Shown here piece by piece: positions 29,531 through 41,329 of a stretch of 64,000 nucleotides of DNA (positions are counted from its first letter, which is position 1; every line of letters starts with the position of its first letter). The position numbers and the translations under genes are program-made. The notes beneath the pieces were generated by a model, which worked only from the letters and a program-made list of their open reading frames with translations, searched no databases and was not told the DNA's origin. Source of the DNA: Epithemia pelagica (Eukaryota > Bacillariophyta > Bacillariophyceae > Surirellales > Surirellaceae); assembly GCA_946965045.2 (NCBI GenBank), contig OX337240.1:496001-560000 (forward strand). The letters are read 5' to 3'.

Positions 29531-31256
29531 CTACGAAGAAGCACGACGGGCTTTTCGTGATCTTCGAGGTGCCACCGCATTTCCCTTGTTGTTCTTCTTG
29601 TTGGTGGTTTCGTCATTCTGATTGTTGTTGCTGAACATTGCCTCGGGCTGTTTTCGGGCTGTCGTGGGGCTCGTCGTAGGACTCAGTGGTGGCTTTCTTT
29701 GCGTAGATCGTGGTGAGAGAGAGGATACACGAGGAGGCATTTGTACCACCGCCATGGAGTCAAAGGTTTCTTCCGAGGGTGACGAACTCAAGCCCGCGGC
29801 TGTAGCAAAGGTTTCCGGTTCTTCGAGTGGTTTGCTTGATTCTCCTTGGAAGGACTTTCCTTGTTGTTGACGACGGGCTTGGACCTTGGACCTCAAATTG
29901 CCTTGTTCGGTGGTACTGGTACTGCAACCGAGACCATAGTCTTCGTCGAGGAAGCGATCATGGCGACTTTCACTCTGAGAGTCAGCGCTTCCATTGCTGC
30001 TTCCACTTCCATTGACGTAATCATATTCCTGTTCATCCTTGGAGAAATAGGGGCGAATCACTACATCAACGGCACCATGACGAGCCCGTTTTCTCCACTT
30101 TTCGTACTGAGCAAGTCCGAGCATGACAGTTCCCGCCAAGACCAACAAAATGGCGGGAAGGAAGCGGACCACATCGTGATACATGCCGGTACCTTGTGAC
30201 ATGCGTCGAGAATAGGTGACCAAACGACCGTAGGGGTCCGGACAGGCCGAGTCCACCAACACGTTGCAAGTGTCCGAGTACAAGAGCACATCGAGTGGAT
30301 AGGAGAGTTCGACTATTCCGTCCCCTTCCCCTTCTTTATTTTCTTCTCCGCCCCTATAGACGTCGTCACTGTAACTCTGCGAATACTGCTGATTGGAGCT
30401 GTCGTAAATGGCCATACAATCGAGCGATTGGAGTTGCTGATTGGCCATTTTCAACACCTCCGAGGTACCGGTGTAGGCCTTGCGGTTGCATGTGGCACTG
30501 TTGTAAGTTTCAACTTGAAACCCAAGACCATTGGTCGTACAACCAAGAGAATAAGAAGTCGCGTTGGGGTACCGAACAGCGCCCATGACGCCATAATTGC
30601 TGTAACCATCGTCGTTGTAATTGTCCCCTTCGTAGTCCATGACGCACTCGGAACTAAAGCCCATGCCTTCGCCACCCCTATTATTATTGTTGTTATGTTC
30701 ATTGTTGTTCTCGCCGCCGCCATAGGAAAAGTAATCATCGTCGTATCCAGAACCAAGATGACCCATCATTTGCATGGCTTGGACAAATATCTGGACACCA
30801 TATCGAGTGTAAAACGAGTTGATAAAGGTGGCTCTTCTACAACCTCGGTCTCTTCTTCCTGCCAAAATACCATAGAGAGAAAAGGCAACATTGGCACGAT
30901 AGGGTTGTGTGTTTTCCATGTACCAAAATTCTTCATCGTCCAGATTTTCGTCGTTGTTGTAGGGTTCTCCATAAGCCGACCATCTAGAATGAAAAACGAG
31001 GTTAGAGGAGGAGACACCAGAAACAAGATAACCCATTGGATTCCACTTACGCGCAGCCGTGATACTGGACATAAAGTTTGTCAAATTTTCCCAAGTCCGT
31101 CAATACATCCGCCGCCTCATGCCAATACATGCGGTCAAGAACGTTTGGATTGCTCAATCCGGCAGGGTAATAGGTAGAATCTTTTGCAGCATGGACCTCC
31201 TTCGACATGCCGTAGAGGCATGCTACAAGCACTGCCGACACGAGAGAAGACGCCAT
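29531..31256 (-). CDS. FAM1: secreted/type I membrane protein of a local tandem family
   Basis: Exons 31256-31051 and 30983-29531 give 552 aa; the 67-nt intron starts GTAAGT and ends CTAG. The N-terminus is a signal peptide (MASSLVSAVLVACLYGMSKE) followed by AKDSTYYPAGL. The outer part is rich in Tyr/Asn/Asp and carries conserved Cys (GCRRATFINSF, CTTNGLG, CNVLVDSACPDPYG). A single membrane span (FLPAILLVLAGTVMLGLA, about residues 342-360) is followed by a basic stop and a disordered Ser/Pro/Gln-rich tail of about 190 residues. FAM4 and FAM5 share the core FSLYGILxGxxDxGC. I know no named family; a cell-surface role is inferred from topology only. The intron position is the same as in FAM4 and FAM5. 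Confidence 0.88.
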
Positions 31257-31354
31257 GGTGTGCGCAACAAGTCAATCGGGACACACGAGTTTCCTTTCCC
31301 AAACTCTCCCAAGGTTTGCCACAAAGGTGCTCTGGTTTCTTCAAAATGTGCGCC

Positions 31355-31395
31355 CAGTCGCGTTTGTCGCTCATTTCAGCGATCCTCCGCATTTC
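31355..31395 (-). promoter_or_regulatory. Shared 41-bp promoter block upstream of FAM1
   Basis: CAGTCGCGTTTGTCGCTCAT...CATTTC differs at one base from 32943-32983 upstream of FAM2. It lies about 100 bp above the start codon in both. Conservation against a degenerate surround suggests a core promoter or simply a recent duplication. Confidence 0.6.
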
Positions 31396-31914
31396 CTACA
31401 ATAGCAAGAACAAAAACTGTAAGTAATTTTTTCGATGTCCAAGCGCGCCCGCTCGTTTACCACGATCAATGTTCGTCTACTTAGACATTTCACACGTGGT
31501 GATAGAATACTTAATGAGTCAGCGAAAACATATCACTGTACGGTTGTTAAATAGTTTTCTATAGTCCTGTACACATGGATGAAGATGCGGTTGGGAAGAT
31601 CCGCCGTTCCCCCAGATTCTTTTACCTTTTCAATTGCCCACGTCGTGCCATCTTGGGTCATGCACGCGACCTCTCAGCAAAGCGATCAAAACGTCGGGTG
31701 AGCACAAAACATCATCACAATCGCTACAAAATACTCGCACTGTCTTCTTGCACCAAGCAGCACGCAGAGCCACGTCCTATTCGTATTGAGTGGCCTATTC
31801 CTCTTAACAAACTTATATTATTTATCATTGACCAAAATCGAAACGGATCGCTAGGTATCGCGTTAGTAGTCTTTAGTAATCGTCAGACGTTGCCGGAATC
31901 AGTGGAGTGCCTCT

Positions 31915-32857
31915 CTAAAGTCGACCGGGGGCGACTTCCTTGGAACGTCTCCAGGCCTGAAACAGTACAAAGGCGCTCCAAAGGAAAAAGACAGAGGAAA
32001 AACCAACCATCAAAAACTCGTTGGTGATCCAAGGATTGACCGAAAATCGACCGGGGTAGACCGTGTTGAATTGTTTATCGTATTTTTGGGGATCTTTCAA
32101 TAATAGCTTTTTAAATTGCTCAGAGTCCAACAATTTGTCTTTATCGAAGGTAGCATACTTTACAGACAGATTCACATCTCTGTGATTGATGAAGCATGAT
32201 TTAGGTCAGAAAGAAAAGAGATTGACGACAGGGAAGTAGTGTCCCACAAAACACTTACTTGTATCCGGCATCGTCCTCGCACGTGTAATGTCCTTTGGAA
32301 TCACCATTACCATAGTCGTCTTCAGCGTCGTAGTAATCCCCGTAACAGTCTTCGTAGGACCAATCATATACTTATGGGTCATCGTATTGTTCGTAGTAAT
32401 ACCAGTAATGATCCTCAACATGCCAGAACATTTTGCTACAAATGTTTGGATTTCTTCATCCGAGAGAAAAATGGTAGTGTTATATAGCAAGAAAGAAGAG
32501 GGTGTCGATTCGGAAGGATTGGCCCACAGGCGAGTGTTGGTCCAACAATACCACTTACTTGTATCCTGCATCATCGCTTGACCAAAAATGTCCAATGGAC
32601 TCGTCGTCGTATTCATCATCTTCACACTCGCCGCAAATACTTTCGAATCTGGTATGGTTATAGTGGTCGCCTGATTCACCGTACTTTTCGTTGTAGTACC
32701 AGTACTGAGGATCCGATAAATGCCAGAACATATTGTTACAAATGAATGGATCTCTCAATTCGATGGTGTAATACGTAGACTCTTTTGCCGCATGGACCTC
32801 CTTCGCCATGCCGTAGATGCAGGCCATGAGGATTGTTAACACAAGAGAAGATGCCAT
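31915..32857 (-). CDS. FAM2: short chimeric member of the secreted family
   Basis: Exons 32857-32559 and 32179-31915 give 187 aa in frame, skipping a dead exon between them. The first 40 residues (MASSLVLTILMACIYGMAKE, then AKESTYY) are like FAM1. The rest is like FAM3: an acidic ECEDD...DDAGYK block, a last exon with one membrane span (FLMVGFSSVFFLWSAFVLF) and the ending WRRSKEVAPGRL. FAM1 and FAM3 are otherwise unlike each other, so FAM2 looks like a fusion of the two subfamilies. Both splice sites at DAGYK match those of FAM3. Whether it is expressed is unknown; including the middle exon would stop translation. Confidence 0.7.
32259..32437 (-). pseudogene. Duplicated, stop-containing exon inside FAM2
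   Basis: This segment repeats the end of FAM2 exon 1: MFWH, YWYYYE, then acidic residues and CEDDAGYK with its GTAAGTG donor. It is closer to FAM3 in places. It carries an in-frame TAA right after DDP (plus-strand 32374-32376). A TTGTAG just before it could serve as acceptor. Confidence 0.75.
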
Positions 32858-32942
32858 GGTTGGTGGATACAGTCAAGTTCTACGTCGTTTCCTTTCCCAA
32901 AGTCCCAATGATTCTTCTCTCTCTCTTCCTACTGTGCGTCTC

Positions 32943-32983
32943 CAGTCGCGTTTGTCGCTTATTTCAGCGATCCTCCGCATTTC
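32943..32983 (-). promoter_or_regulatory. Shared 41-bp promoter block upstream of FAM2
   Basis: Near-identical partner of 31355-31395, at a similar distance from the ATG. Confidence 0.6.
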
Positions 32984-33200
32984 ATGGGACCGGGACTTCA
33001 GCGCCGGCTCTTGTTTTCCACGACCTGATCATTCTATTGTATTCCGGGCCCTTCACCATGGACTTGACACTTTTAAAAAGGATCATGAAGTATTATTTTA
33101 ACAAAGACTGATATTCACGTTGGCCCAAACATAAACAGGGTGTTGCCATTCTAGAAGAGAAGAAAGACTGCGAAAAAGTACACAAGTCAGCAGTCCCTCC

Positions 33201-34954
33201 TCAGTAATCGCCAGAGGTGGCCGGAACCAAGGGTGCCTTGAGTCGTCCCGGTGCGACTTCCTTGGAACGTCTCCAAGATTGACAGAGGACGTAGGCACTT
33301 CCAATGAAAAAGACCGAGGCAAAGCCGACAGCCAAAAAGTCCCAGGCGCCCCACTGACCGTGCATGGACAAATGATGGGATCCTTCGCCGGGACTCAACG
33401 AAAACGGACCCACATAGACGGGATTGATGGTGTTTTGATTGGCACCAATCAAAATATCGTGAAAGGTGGCCGCCATCATCTGGGTATGGGTAGCAAACTT
33501 CATACACTGATTGACATTTCTATGGTACGTGAAAGATGTTTGTGTTAGAGAGGAGAGAAGAAGAGAATGTCAAAAGGACTGTGGTCGGACAACAACAACA
33601 CTTACTTGTATCCGGCATCGTCTTCGCACGTGAAATGTCCTTGGGAATCGTCGTTGCTATAGTCGTCTTCATAGTCTTCGCATTCCCCGTAAATGTTGTT
33701 GTATAAGGCTTGGTAATAGTCATCGTCGGGTTCCCCGTAGTGTTCGTAGTAGTACCAGTAATGCCCGTACATGGTTTTGTAGTAGTCGTCAGTCTTTTCC
33801 ACTTCCTGACACTGATTCACTTCTTCGTATTCGGCATACAGGTTGTAAGTTTTGCAGGGTTGACATTGCTTGTACATTTGCATGGCTTGATTCCAATAGT
33901 CAATGTAATAGACCAGATCGGCCAGTTCGAGGTCGCCCCCGTGGTTGTTCTCATTGCGATAGCCTTGATACATGGACAAAATGTCCGAGATATCTTCATT
34001 TCCAGTATAGTCGACCGAGCATCGGGCATCCGTGTACAAACCCACGGTAATATCGGCATTGGACAATGGCTTGACGTCAAAATACAAATAATTGCCGTGA
34101 TTGTCCGTCACACCCGTGTTGGTACACCCTTGAGGCCAGAGTTCTCGCATGGTTTGCATAAATTCGTAGGTATCGTCATCCCATACACAAATACCTTGAT
34201 GCTTAAAGAGTTGTTCGTAGAACTGGGCAAAGTTGGGCTCTTTGAAGAACCCGAGCAACCGAAAGTGATCGGATCCCTGGAGATGACAATCCATCCGGGC
34301 ACATCGGCGGCCGTTGTTGTTGCTGTTGCCGTTGTTGCCGTCGTTGTTGTAGTTCCCATCGTATTCGGCCATTTCTTCGCAGGCCGCGTCGTTCCAGCCA
34401 CCGTAGTCACTGTCATAGTACATGTACTCCCCAATGCCTCCTCCTTCATAATAGACATCAATGTACTGTCAAGTGGACAAAAAGATTGAGGGTGAGTGTG
34501 TTGCTGCCGCTTTTTCGAGTCGCGCTCCTCCTCCCCGATCGAACGGAATACGTACCGCAGCCCACAAGAGATAGCGCACACAGGCTCCACTTTCATAGTC
34601 TTGATTGTTTTCGTCTTCCCCCTGCAAGTTTCGTCGTTCATTGTATCCTTGTTCTTGAGCGTAACAATCAATGTAAAAGCCCAAGAGACGCCAGGCTTGC
34701 GCACCTTCGGGCCAAAAGGTTTCACTGCCATCGGCAAAGTAGTCTCGGTAATGATAAGAATTGGAGGACGAAGTAGCACGTCGTTGTTGTTGTTGTTGTT
34801 GATAGTTTCTCATGTATTCAATGGCTTCTGGATCGGCCGCCGCCATGAAACCCGTACCGTCATCGTCCACCGACCACGCATTGTTGGGCAAATCACTGTT
34901 GGTGTAAAAGGCCTTGTCGGCGGATCCCTCAAAATTCCACCAGTTATTGCTGTT

Positions 34955-35001
<47 letters not shown>

Positions 35002-35116
35002 GCGGTGGACGGTTGGTGTTGGACCAACTAAAAAAGGATGAGGATGATGATGATGCCTGTGTGGCAAACGGCAGGGAGAGGAGAGCCGCGGCAGTCGCGA
35101 CTGTTTTGGTGGCCAT
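33201..35116 (-). CDS. FAM3: Tyr/Asn/Gln-rich secreted single-span protein
   Basis: Exons 35116-34556, 34465-33606 and 33519-33201 give 579 aa; introns of 90 and 86 nt have GT...AG ends. A signal peptide (MATKTVATAAALLSLPFATQ) is followed by a Ser run and 16 consecutive Gln coded by (CAA)n. A Cys-containing, Tyr- and Asn-rich outer domain comes next (CYAQEQGYNERR, CARMDCHLQGSDHFRLLGFF, CSVDYTGNEDISD, CQPCKTYNLYAEYE). The acidic ECEDYEDDY...DDAGYK block is shared with FAM2. One membrane span lies near residues 530-550 (FLAVGFASVFFIGSAYVL), then WRRSKEVAPGRLK. The frame above the ATG is open but adds no ATG. No known family is recognised; surface display is inferred from topology. Confidence 0.87.
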
Positions 35117-35856
35117 GGTCAATGCAATGAAGGTTGTTGTTCTAGAGAGAAAGGGAACTTTCCAGGGACAGAGAGTCTTTGGCAAATGACTGGGACCGAC
35201 ACACTTGTGGTCTCTAGTTGCGTTGTTGTTCCAAGACAGCAAGTGTCGTTGCCCAAAATTTCGTGGTAATGACAAAAATTATAATGAGACTGGTCGTTCC
35301 CAACCTATTCCGTTGATCTTGTGGACCTCTCTCTTCCCGCGCGACCATCGACGCTCGACCCGATCCCCCACAAGCAAAAAACAAGAGGCAGCGCCAACAG
35401 GCGAGGGTCGGGGGTCGGGGCGCGTGACACTCGTAACTACGAATATCGCCGAATCCGCTTCGGCAATGGCCATTCCAAATAGCATGCTACACAAGATCCC
35501 CAACCACTACAGCAGAGTGTACACTAGTACGCATAAGAAAACTCTTGGGTACGAGATGCGCCAAAAATAGATAGAGAGGGCCATTCTCTGAATTGTGCCA
35601 TTCCTGAAATTTTGTTGGCTTAAACAACGGAAGGAATTCCCGCAAAGCTATTAAGTATCTGTATGGAGGGACCACACCCCACCCAACCAATGCATGCTTC
35701 CATTTTTTTCGACAACGACGTGGGCATCGGTCGGTGTGGTCTTGTCAACCACAATTCCAAAACCAATCACCAAACCATCAATAACAGCAAATCAATCCGC
35801 CAAACCCAAACAGAGAAACGGAACGTGAACGAATCTGCATCATCAATATCATCAGC
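35117..35856. other. Divergent promoter region between FAM3 and FAM4
   Basis: 740 bp with no gene. The FAM4-proximal part (from GTATCTGTATGGAGGGACCA, about 35654) matches the region upstream of FAM5, including CACACCCCA, CAACCAAT and CCATTTTTTT. Confidence 0.6.
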
Positions 35857-38529
35857 ATGCCTTTCTTGTTCGCCTCCTCCACCACCACCATGACGTTTGG
35901 CACACGTCTTGTTTTCTTGTGGCTATTAGTGCTCTCATTGGTCGTTCAGGCCGAAAAAGATTCCACCTATTGGCCCCCCGGCAAATACAATCCCAATGTC
36001 AACAACAAAATGTATTGGAAGGATGCCGTCAATGTCTTGCAAGATCTCGATCAGTTTAGCAAGCTCTATGTCGTCTTTCACAATTGCGCGTAAGTTTCAC
36101 CAGCGGCAGCAGTCGCGCACTCTCGCGTCGTTGGATGGATGGAGTATCTGTATGGAAAGCTAATGTCTTCTTGTTTCTCTTTGTTATTTTGGATGTTTCC
36201 TTGTTATTTATTCAGTACATCGGCGTTTGGTGTACCAGCAAATGACGAAGAAAACCTGGCCTATGAAAGCTACTGGTACCTGGGCTACACCCAAACCTAT
36301 CGGGCCAACGCGGCCTTTTCCTTGTACGGCATTCTCAAGGGACATCGCGATCGCGGCTGTACCCGAGGGACCTTTATCAATAGCTTTTTTACACGCTTTG
36401 GGGCTCAATCCTTTATTGAAGCCATGCAACTCAAGGGACATTTGAGTTGGAGCAACAATTACAATGACGATTATTTTGCCAACAGTGGCTTTTCTTCCAT
36501 ATGTCAACGCGACTTGGGTAATGAAAATGGCAACAACTACCAGGCCTACAACGATGATGCCTATGTTCCAAGCATGGGAGAAACCATGTATCCGAACGCC
36601 ACCTCCATGACATTGGGATGCAGTAACTACCAAACCTTTCAGTTGCAAACCTTTGAAGGGGCAACCTGCGATTTGGGACGCGTTTCCGGTGTGGTGGATA
36701 CGTTGGATTCGCATAACAAAATGCTCAACAACATGGGATGCGTCAACTTGTACGATGCCGATTACGATTACGTCCAATCCGACGACTTGTATCAGTACAA
36801 TATTGATGACTTTTGGGACTTTGATCACAACAATGGAGGATACGATGTCGATGAAACCGAAGGCAACATTGTCCCCCAATTGAGCAGTGCCTTGGATTTG
36901 CTCAAGTACAGTCAAGCCTGTTCCGTCTTTTTCTCTCCCAAGGCTTGTCCCGATCCTCATGGACTTGTTCTTCGCTATCAAGAACTCATCAATCGGGCCA
37001 CGGATCTTCGGGTCGATGACAACTTTGTCTCCATGATTCGCCATCATTCGGCCGTCTCGTTGCTGGTGGTCCTGGGTCTCCTCATGTTGTGGGCCGCCAG
37101 TATCCTTAGTCGCCGTGGAAGCAAGGTCTTTAACATGCCTCGTGCGGAACCCAGCACACCGGGATGTATTCGCGAAGAAGGCTGGCCCCAATTCATGTTG
37201 CCCTTTGTCCGCCGTCTCATGATTGCCGAATCGCGCATTTGTGGGGTTTGCGATCATGTCGGTACCTTGATTTGGTCCGATTCCCAGGATGACGATGATT
37301 CCGTCGTGTCCGACCGCGTCGGTGGTAGTTCCCGGGGCATGAGTGAAATTTTGCGCGACGATTCCCTGAGTACGTCGCGAGGCATTGATTATGCAGCCTC
37401 ACAAGCCTCCTATGGAAGTGCTGCCGTGGCCGTGCCGCCTCCTCCTCCAGTGACTGCCAAGAAGCAATCGTGGTTTTTTTCCTTGTTTGGTGCCAGTAAC
37501 ACGGCCGTGGCCAAGCCAGCACAATCGTCCCAAACACCAATGGCCCCACAAGGGACAGACGATATTCGACAAGATGAAGAAAGTCAAACTGCCGGAGGAG
37601 GAGGGTCTGGCAAGAGTTTTGATGACACCTTTGGGACCAACTATTTCAAGGAAGAAGAAGAAGGAGGTCCCGTGGCGCTGGCCAAGGAACCTCGACCATC
37701 CAATTCCCCATTCCGAAGATTTGTCGCCTTGTTTAAGCAACCAACGGGCAAGGCTGGCACGTCCGCAGCAGAAGCAACCAGTGAACCTCCGTCGTCCAAC
37801 CGTGATGCTCTCTATGCTCCTCCGGTACAAGAACAACAACAACAAACGGCTGTCGCTGTGAAAGAGATTCAACCCGAGAAGGTTACACCCATTCCTCCCC
37901 AGTTGCCTCTTCCACCAGCGTCCAGTCCTGTGGACACGGATTCTTCCGTCGAGAGAAAATCCCAACAAGAACAACAACAACAAAACCAAGAGTCACTGAT
38001 ACCCATGGAAGAAACTACCAAACCAACAGATGCACAACAAAGACAAGAAGGAACCGAACAACCCAGAGAAGCACAAGACGAAGTCATCAAGCCTTCGAAC
38101 ACTGACTCTTCCAGTGTTGCCTCGGCTGCCGAAGTACTCAGTGGCCTTCGTGGTACTCTCCGAAATAGCAAGGACCGAGAAGACCAGCAACAGACGGTAG
38201 AAGTCCCTGCCGCCCCGGAAGTACAAGTCGCCGTCACCCCGGTAGTACAAGTTGCCGCCACCCCGGAAGTACAAGTCGCCGCCACCCCGAAAACGGATGG
38301 AGTGGAGGTATCCAACGAGCCGGACACAACCACCTCCTACGTGGCATCGACGGAACAAGAAGAAGAAGAAGAAGAAGAAGTGACGGATGGTATCATTAAG
38401 GATGACAGTCCACCAGCCAAAGCAGCAGCGACTACCAAAATGACGGAAGAGAAGGGATCCTCCCGTCGACCCTTTTTCAAGCGCATGATGGTACGAAAGG
38501 GTAAAGACAAGGCACATTCCCAACCCTAA
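35857..38529 (+). CDS. FAM4: largest member of the secreted family, type I membrane protein with long cytosolic tail
   Basis: Exons 35857-36089 and 36216-38529 give 848 aa; the 126-nt intron sits where FAM1 and FAM5 have theirs. A signal peptide spans either of two ATGs (35857 or 35890; FAM5 supports the first). Mature sequence begins near EKDSTYWPPGKYNP. The outer domain holds GCTRGTFINSFFTRFG, LGCSNYQTFQLQTFEG, CDLGRVSGVVDTLD and ACPDPHGL. The membrane span is at about residues 355-375 (SAVSLLVVLGLLMLWAAS). The tail of about 470 residues is disordered, with poly-Pro, poly-Gln and poly-Glu runs and a repeated VQVAxTPxVQVAxTP unit, ending very basic. Receptor, adhesion or cell-wall roles are possible; none is shown. 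Confidence 0.9.
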
Positions 38530-39637
38530 GGGTGCTGGGCAGTCGTTCTTTGCCTTTTTCATATAAAGGAGCTTGTGCTCTGGATGTCGTGAATGTGTCG
38601 TCCCCGTATGATGCAGTAGTCAGAGGCAGAAAACAAATGTTTATAAGAGTGTTCGTAACAGAAAGTATAATTCTATATTTTTCTCATCCGTCGTGACACT
38701 CATCTTGCATAGATTGTTCCAGCACAGAATCTGAAGTGGTCTAGTCGTACTTATACCGTTTCGGGAATGCACCACTCCTGGACTGGTCTGTAAGCAAAGC
38801 AAAATACCTCTGGAACCAAACGTTTGAGTGCCGATTTCGGGTCGTGTCGATTGGAACGGACGCTTGGGCCACCGTCATGTACGCGTGTCCCGGGCCTACC
38901 CAAAGTGGGACCTCGGACTCACAACACTTGTGTGTGTCATTCACTTGTGTGTGTCATTCCAAACGTGACACTTTTATTTCACTGTTGTGACATGCTCGTG
39001 AGACCAAGTGTGGTTCATGCGAGCGTGTTGTTTTTGTGCTCTCTTTTGTGTTGTTGTCCACGGTCCATGATTCATCTTCCCCTTCTTTGGATTGCTCAGC
39101 ACTGGGTTGTCTCCATCGTTTCAAGAACAAGGGAACATTGATTCTTTGTTCAGAGACGTCGTGCTGTTGGTGATTTCTCTGTCTGCAACAACAACAACAA
39201 CAACTGTACTCCTATACCTTGTTCTCCATGGTATAGTCTGTTGTCGTTTTCTCTGCTCCGAGGTCTCAAGCAAGACGTGCTGCTGCTGCTGCTAGATTGC
39301 ATCATCCAGGTCCTTCCCGGAATGCAGAATAGGACAACAAGTATTCGACAATTGCTGCCCACAACGAATACATGGCAGCATCTTTCCAGGATTCTTCTTC
39401 TTTTTCTTCTGTGGAGGCATGTACCGCTCTCGAGGACAACCACCCACCACCAATCCTTAGTATTGCTCTCCAGGACAACCACCCACCACCAATCCTTAGT
39501 ATTGCTCGATCGAGCACCAAAACGACCAACGACCACACCACAGAACCGACGACTCGAAATATACCATATCCTGTGCCAGTTTTGTATCAGTTTCTCCCAG
39601 CATTTCTCTCGGGTTGTGTGTGTGTGTGTAAAAGAGT

Positions 39638-39669
<32 letters not shown>

Positions 39670-40684
39670 CCAGTCTCAACAAGGTTTGGTCGTCCCAAAG
39701 AGATGAAACACGGCGAGACCTTGACTTGCATTCCTCTTGTGTCTGTGTGTGTGTGTGTTTCCGAACCACACAAGCATTGGATCCACGTATCTCCTGTAGA
39801 GGCGTTGGAACCGGTCGTTCGTCGCCCCATCCAAACACCAAATCCCACGACACTCTACGGGAACCGGAGTCCATTGGAAACGGAGAGTATCCAGTCCGTT
39901 CTTCTCCCCCATATCAACCCTCCAGTCACTCGTTCGGCGCAGCGTAGTGTGTAGGAAATCGCAATCTTTTTCATCCTAGCAGGACCCGTTTGGTTGTCGA
40001 GAAACACAGGTCTGTCGCAGCCGTCTCATGGTCCAAGGTTGGCCCACAGCAGACGAGGCAACCACAACACCACCAACACTCGATCCATTTCAACAGAGCC
40101 TTGCCGTAACTCGGAATCCATTCGGTTCCTGGACCGCTCCACGAACAGAAGAAAAAGATTGCTTGGGTGAATTTGTCGTTGTTCGGAATCTGGTGGTGGT
40201 CGTCGTCGTTCGTCGTCGTTCGTCGTCATGGACATGGAGTCTTACCCAACGTTTGCCAACCACGAACGAATAACAACCTCACGATTCGCGTCATTCTCTC
40301 GCTCTCGCTCTTTCTTTCTTGGGCCGCAGTGTGTCGACCACCACCCGTAGGATAGACTCCATTGTCGTGATCTTTTGGGGTGTTGAACCTCCTCCTGTTC
40401 CTTCCACCCATCCGTCGTCTCATTCGGAAGGAGGACAAATCCAACAAAGACACGTGTCGACTCAAACGAACCCGGATGTAATGGATCGCAGTTGAAGATC
40501 GGCGTCGGATATGCGCGCATCGCGCCAATGGTGATGTGTTGTGTACGTCGATCGTGTGTTGCGACAACCACACCATTATTGCAATAGAGCAAACGTTGTT
40601 GTCGTTGTTGCGATTGCCCCGTCCAATCCATACCCTCCTCTACTACTACCACTACAAGTATTGAAATTGAATAGACAAAACACC
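38530..40684. other. Low-complexity intergenic stretch
   Basis: About 2.1 kb. It contains a tandem 39-bp repeat (39433-39468 and 39472-39507, AGGACAACCACCCACCACCA...), a duplicated ACTTGTGTGTGTCATTC (about 38943-38977), and (GTT)n near 39642-39667. Several 190-240 codon frames overlap on both strands across these repeats; none has a domain or consistent start, so no gene is called. Confidence 0.6.
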
Positions 40685-41329
40685 ATGTCGATGAACGGTA
40701 CTCTTCTCGCTCAGCTCATGAAGGACATGCAGGTGTGTGTGTGTTTGCAATCGAACCCGTGTGTGGGACGTTTGGTTTGGTTGCGCCGTGTGTGGATGCT
40801 CTTGTGTGTGCGGTCGTGGAATGGGGATGGTTGACACGAACGAAAAAAGACATGGAACAACTCTCACAGAATGATTCTTTTTTGGTGTCCACGTTCTTTC
40901 GTTGGTGGTTCTCTTCTGTCTCCTTGGCTCGGTTGGATGCATGACTGTCCTGACCTCGACGACGACGACGACCTTCCACGGCATGCGCGGTAATAGGATC
41001 CGGAAATGATGAAGGAGGCTCAAAAAATGATGCAAGATCCGGAGTTTCAAGCGCAAATGAAGAAAATGATGCAGGCACCCCACTTTCAAAAGGCCATGTC
41101 GGAAACCAAACAAGCCTTGGCTGATCCGGAACAGGCCAAGAAATTGGAAGAACAAGCCCAAAAGGCCATTGAAGAGGGCAACAAGGAATTGGCCGAATTG
41201 GAAAAGAGGAAGAAGAAACAACAACAACAAAAGGATGGCAAAAAGGAGGACGAAGACGACTCGAAACCAAAGGCGGACGAGGCCGCAGCCGACGACATGC
41301 CGGACATTCCATCCCTCGATTTGAACTAG
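40685..41329 (+). CDS. Small STI1/DP-repeat-like helical protein
   Basis: Exons 40685-40732 and 40997-41329 give 126 aa: exon 1 reads MSMNGTLLAQLMKDMQ and exon 2 DPEMMKEAQKMMQDPEFQ. The intron is 264 nt (GTGTGT...ATAG), long for this window. The Met-rich helices with repeated DPE (MKDMQDPEMM, KMMQDPEFQ, ALADPEQ) resemble STI1/DP domains of Hsp70/Hsp90 co-chaperones and ubiquilin-type proteins. The second half is a charged coiled coil with poly-Gln and an acidic end (DMPDIPSLDLN). A co-chaperone-like role is inferred. No signal or transit peptide is evident, so it is likely cytosolic. Confidence 0.82.

Noticed and set aside
34914-35189. Poly-Cys plus-strand frame opposite FAM3
   Set aside because: It is the antisense of the (CAA)n run coding poly-Gln in FAM3.
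36208-37257. 349-codon minus-strand frame opposite FAM4
   Set aside because: It mirrors the coding strand. FAM4 is supported by its paralogues and splice sites.
39150-39954. Frames of 190-240 codons on both strands
   Set aside because: They overlap each other across GTT and CCACCA repeats, have no domains and no consistent start.
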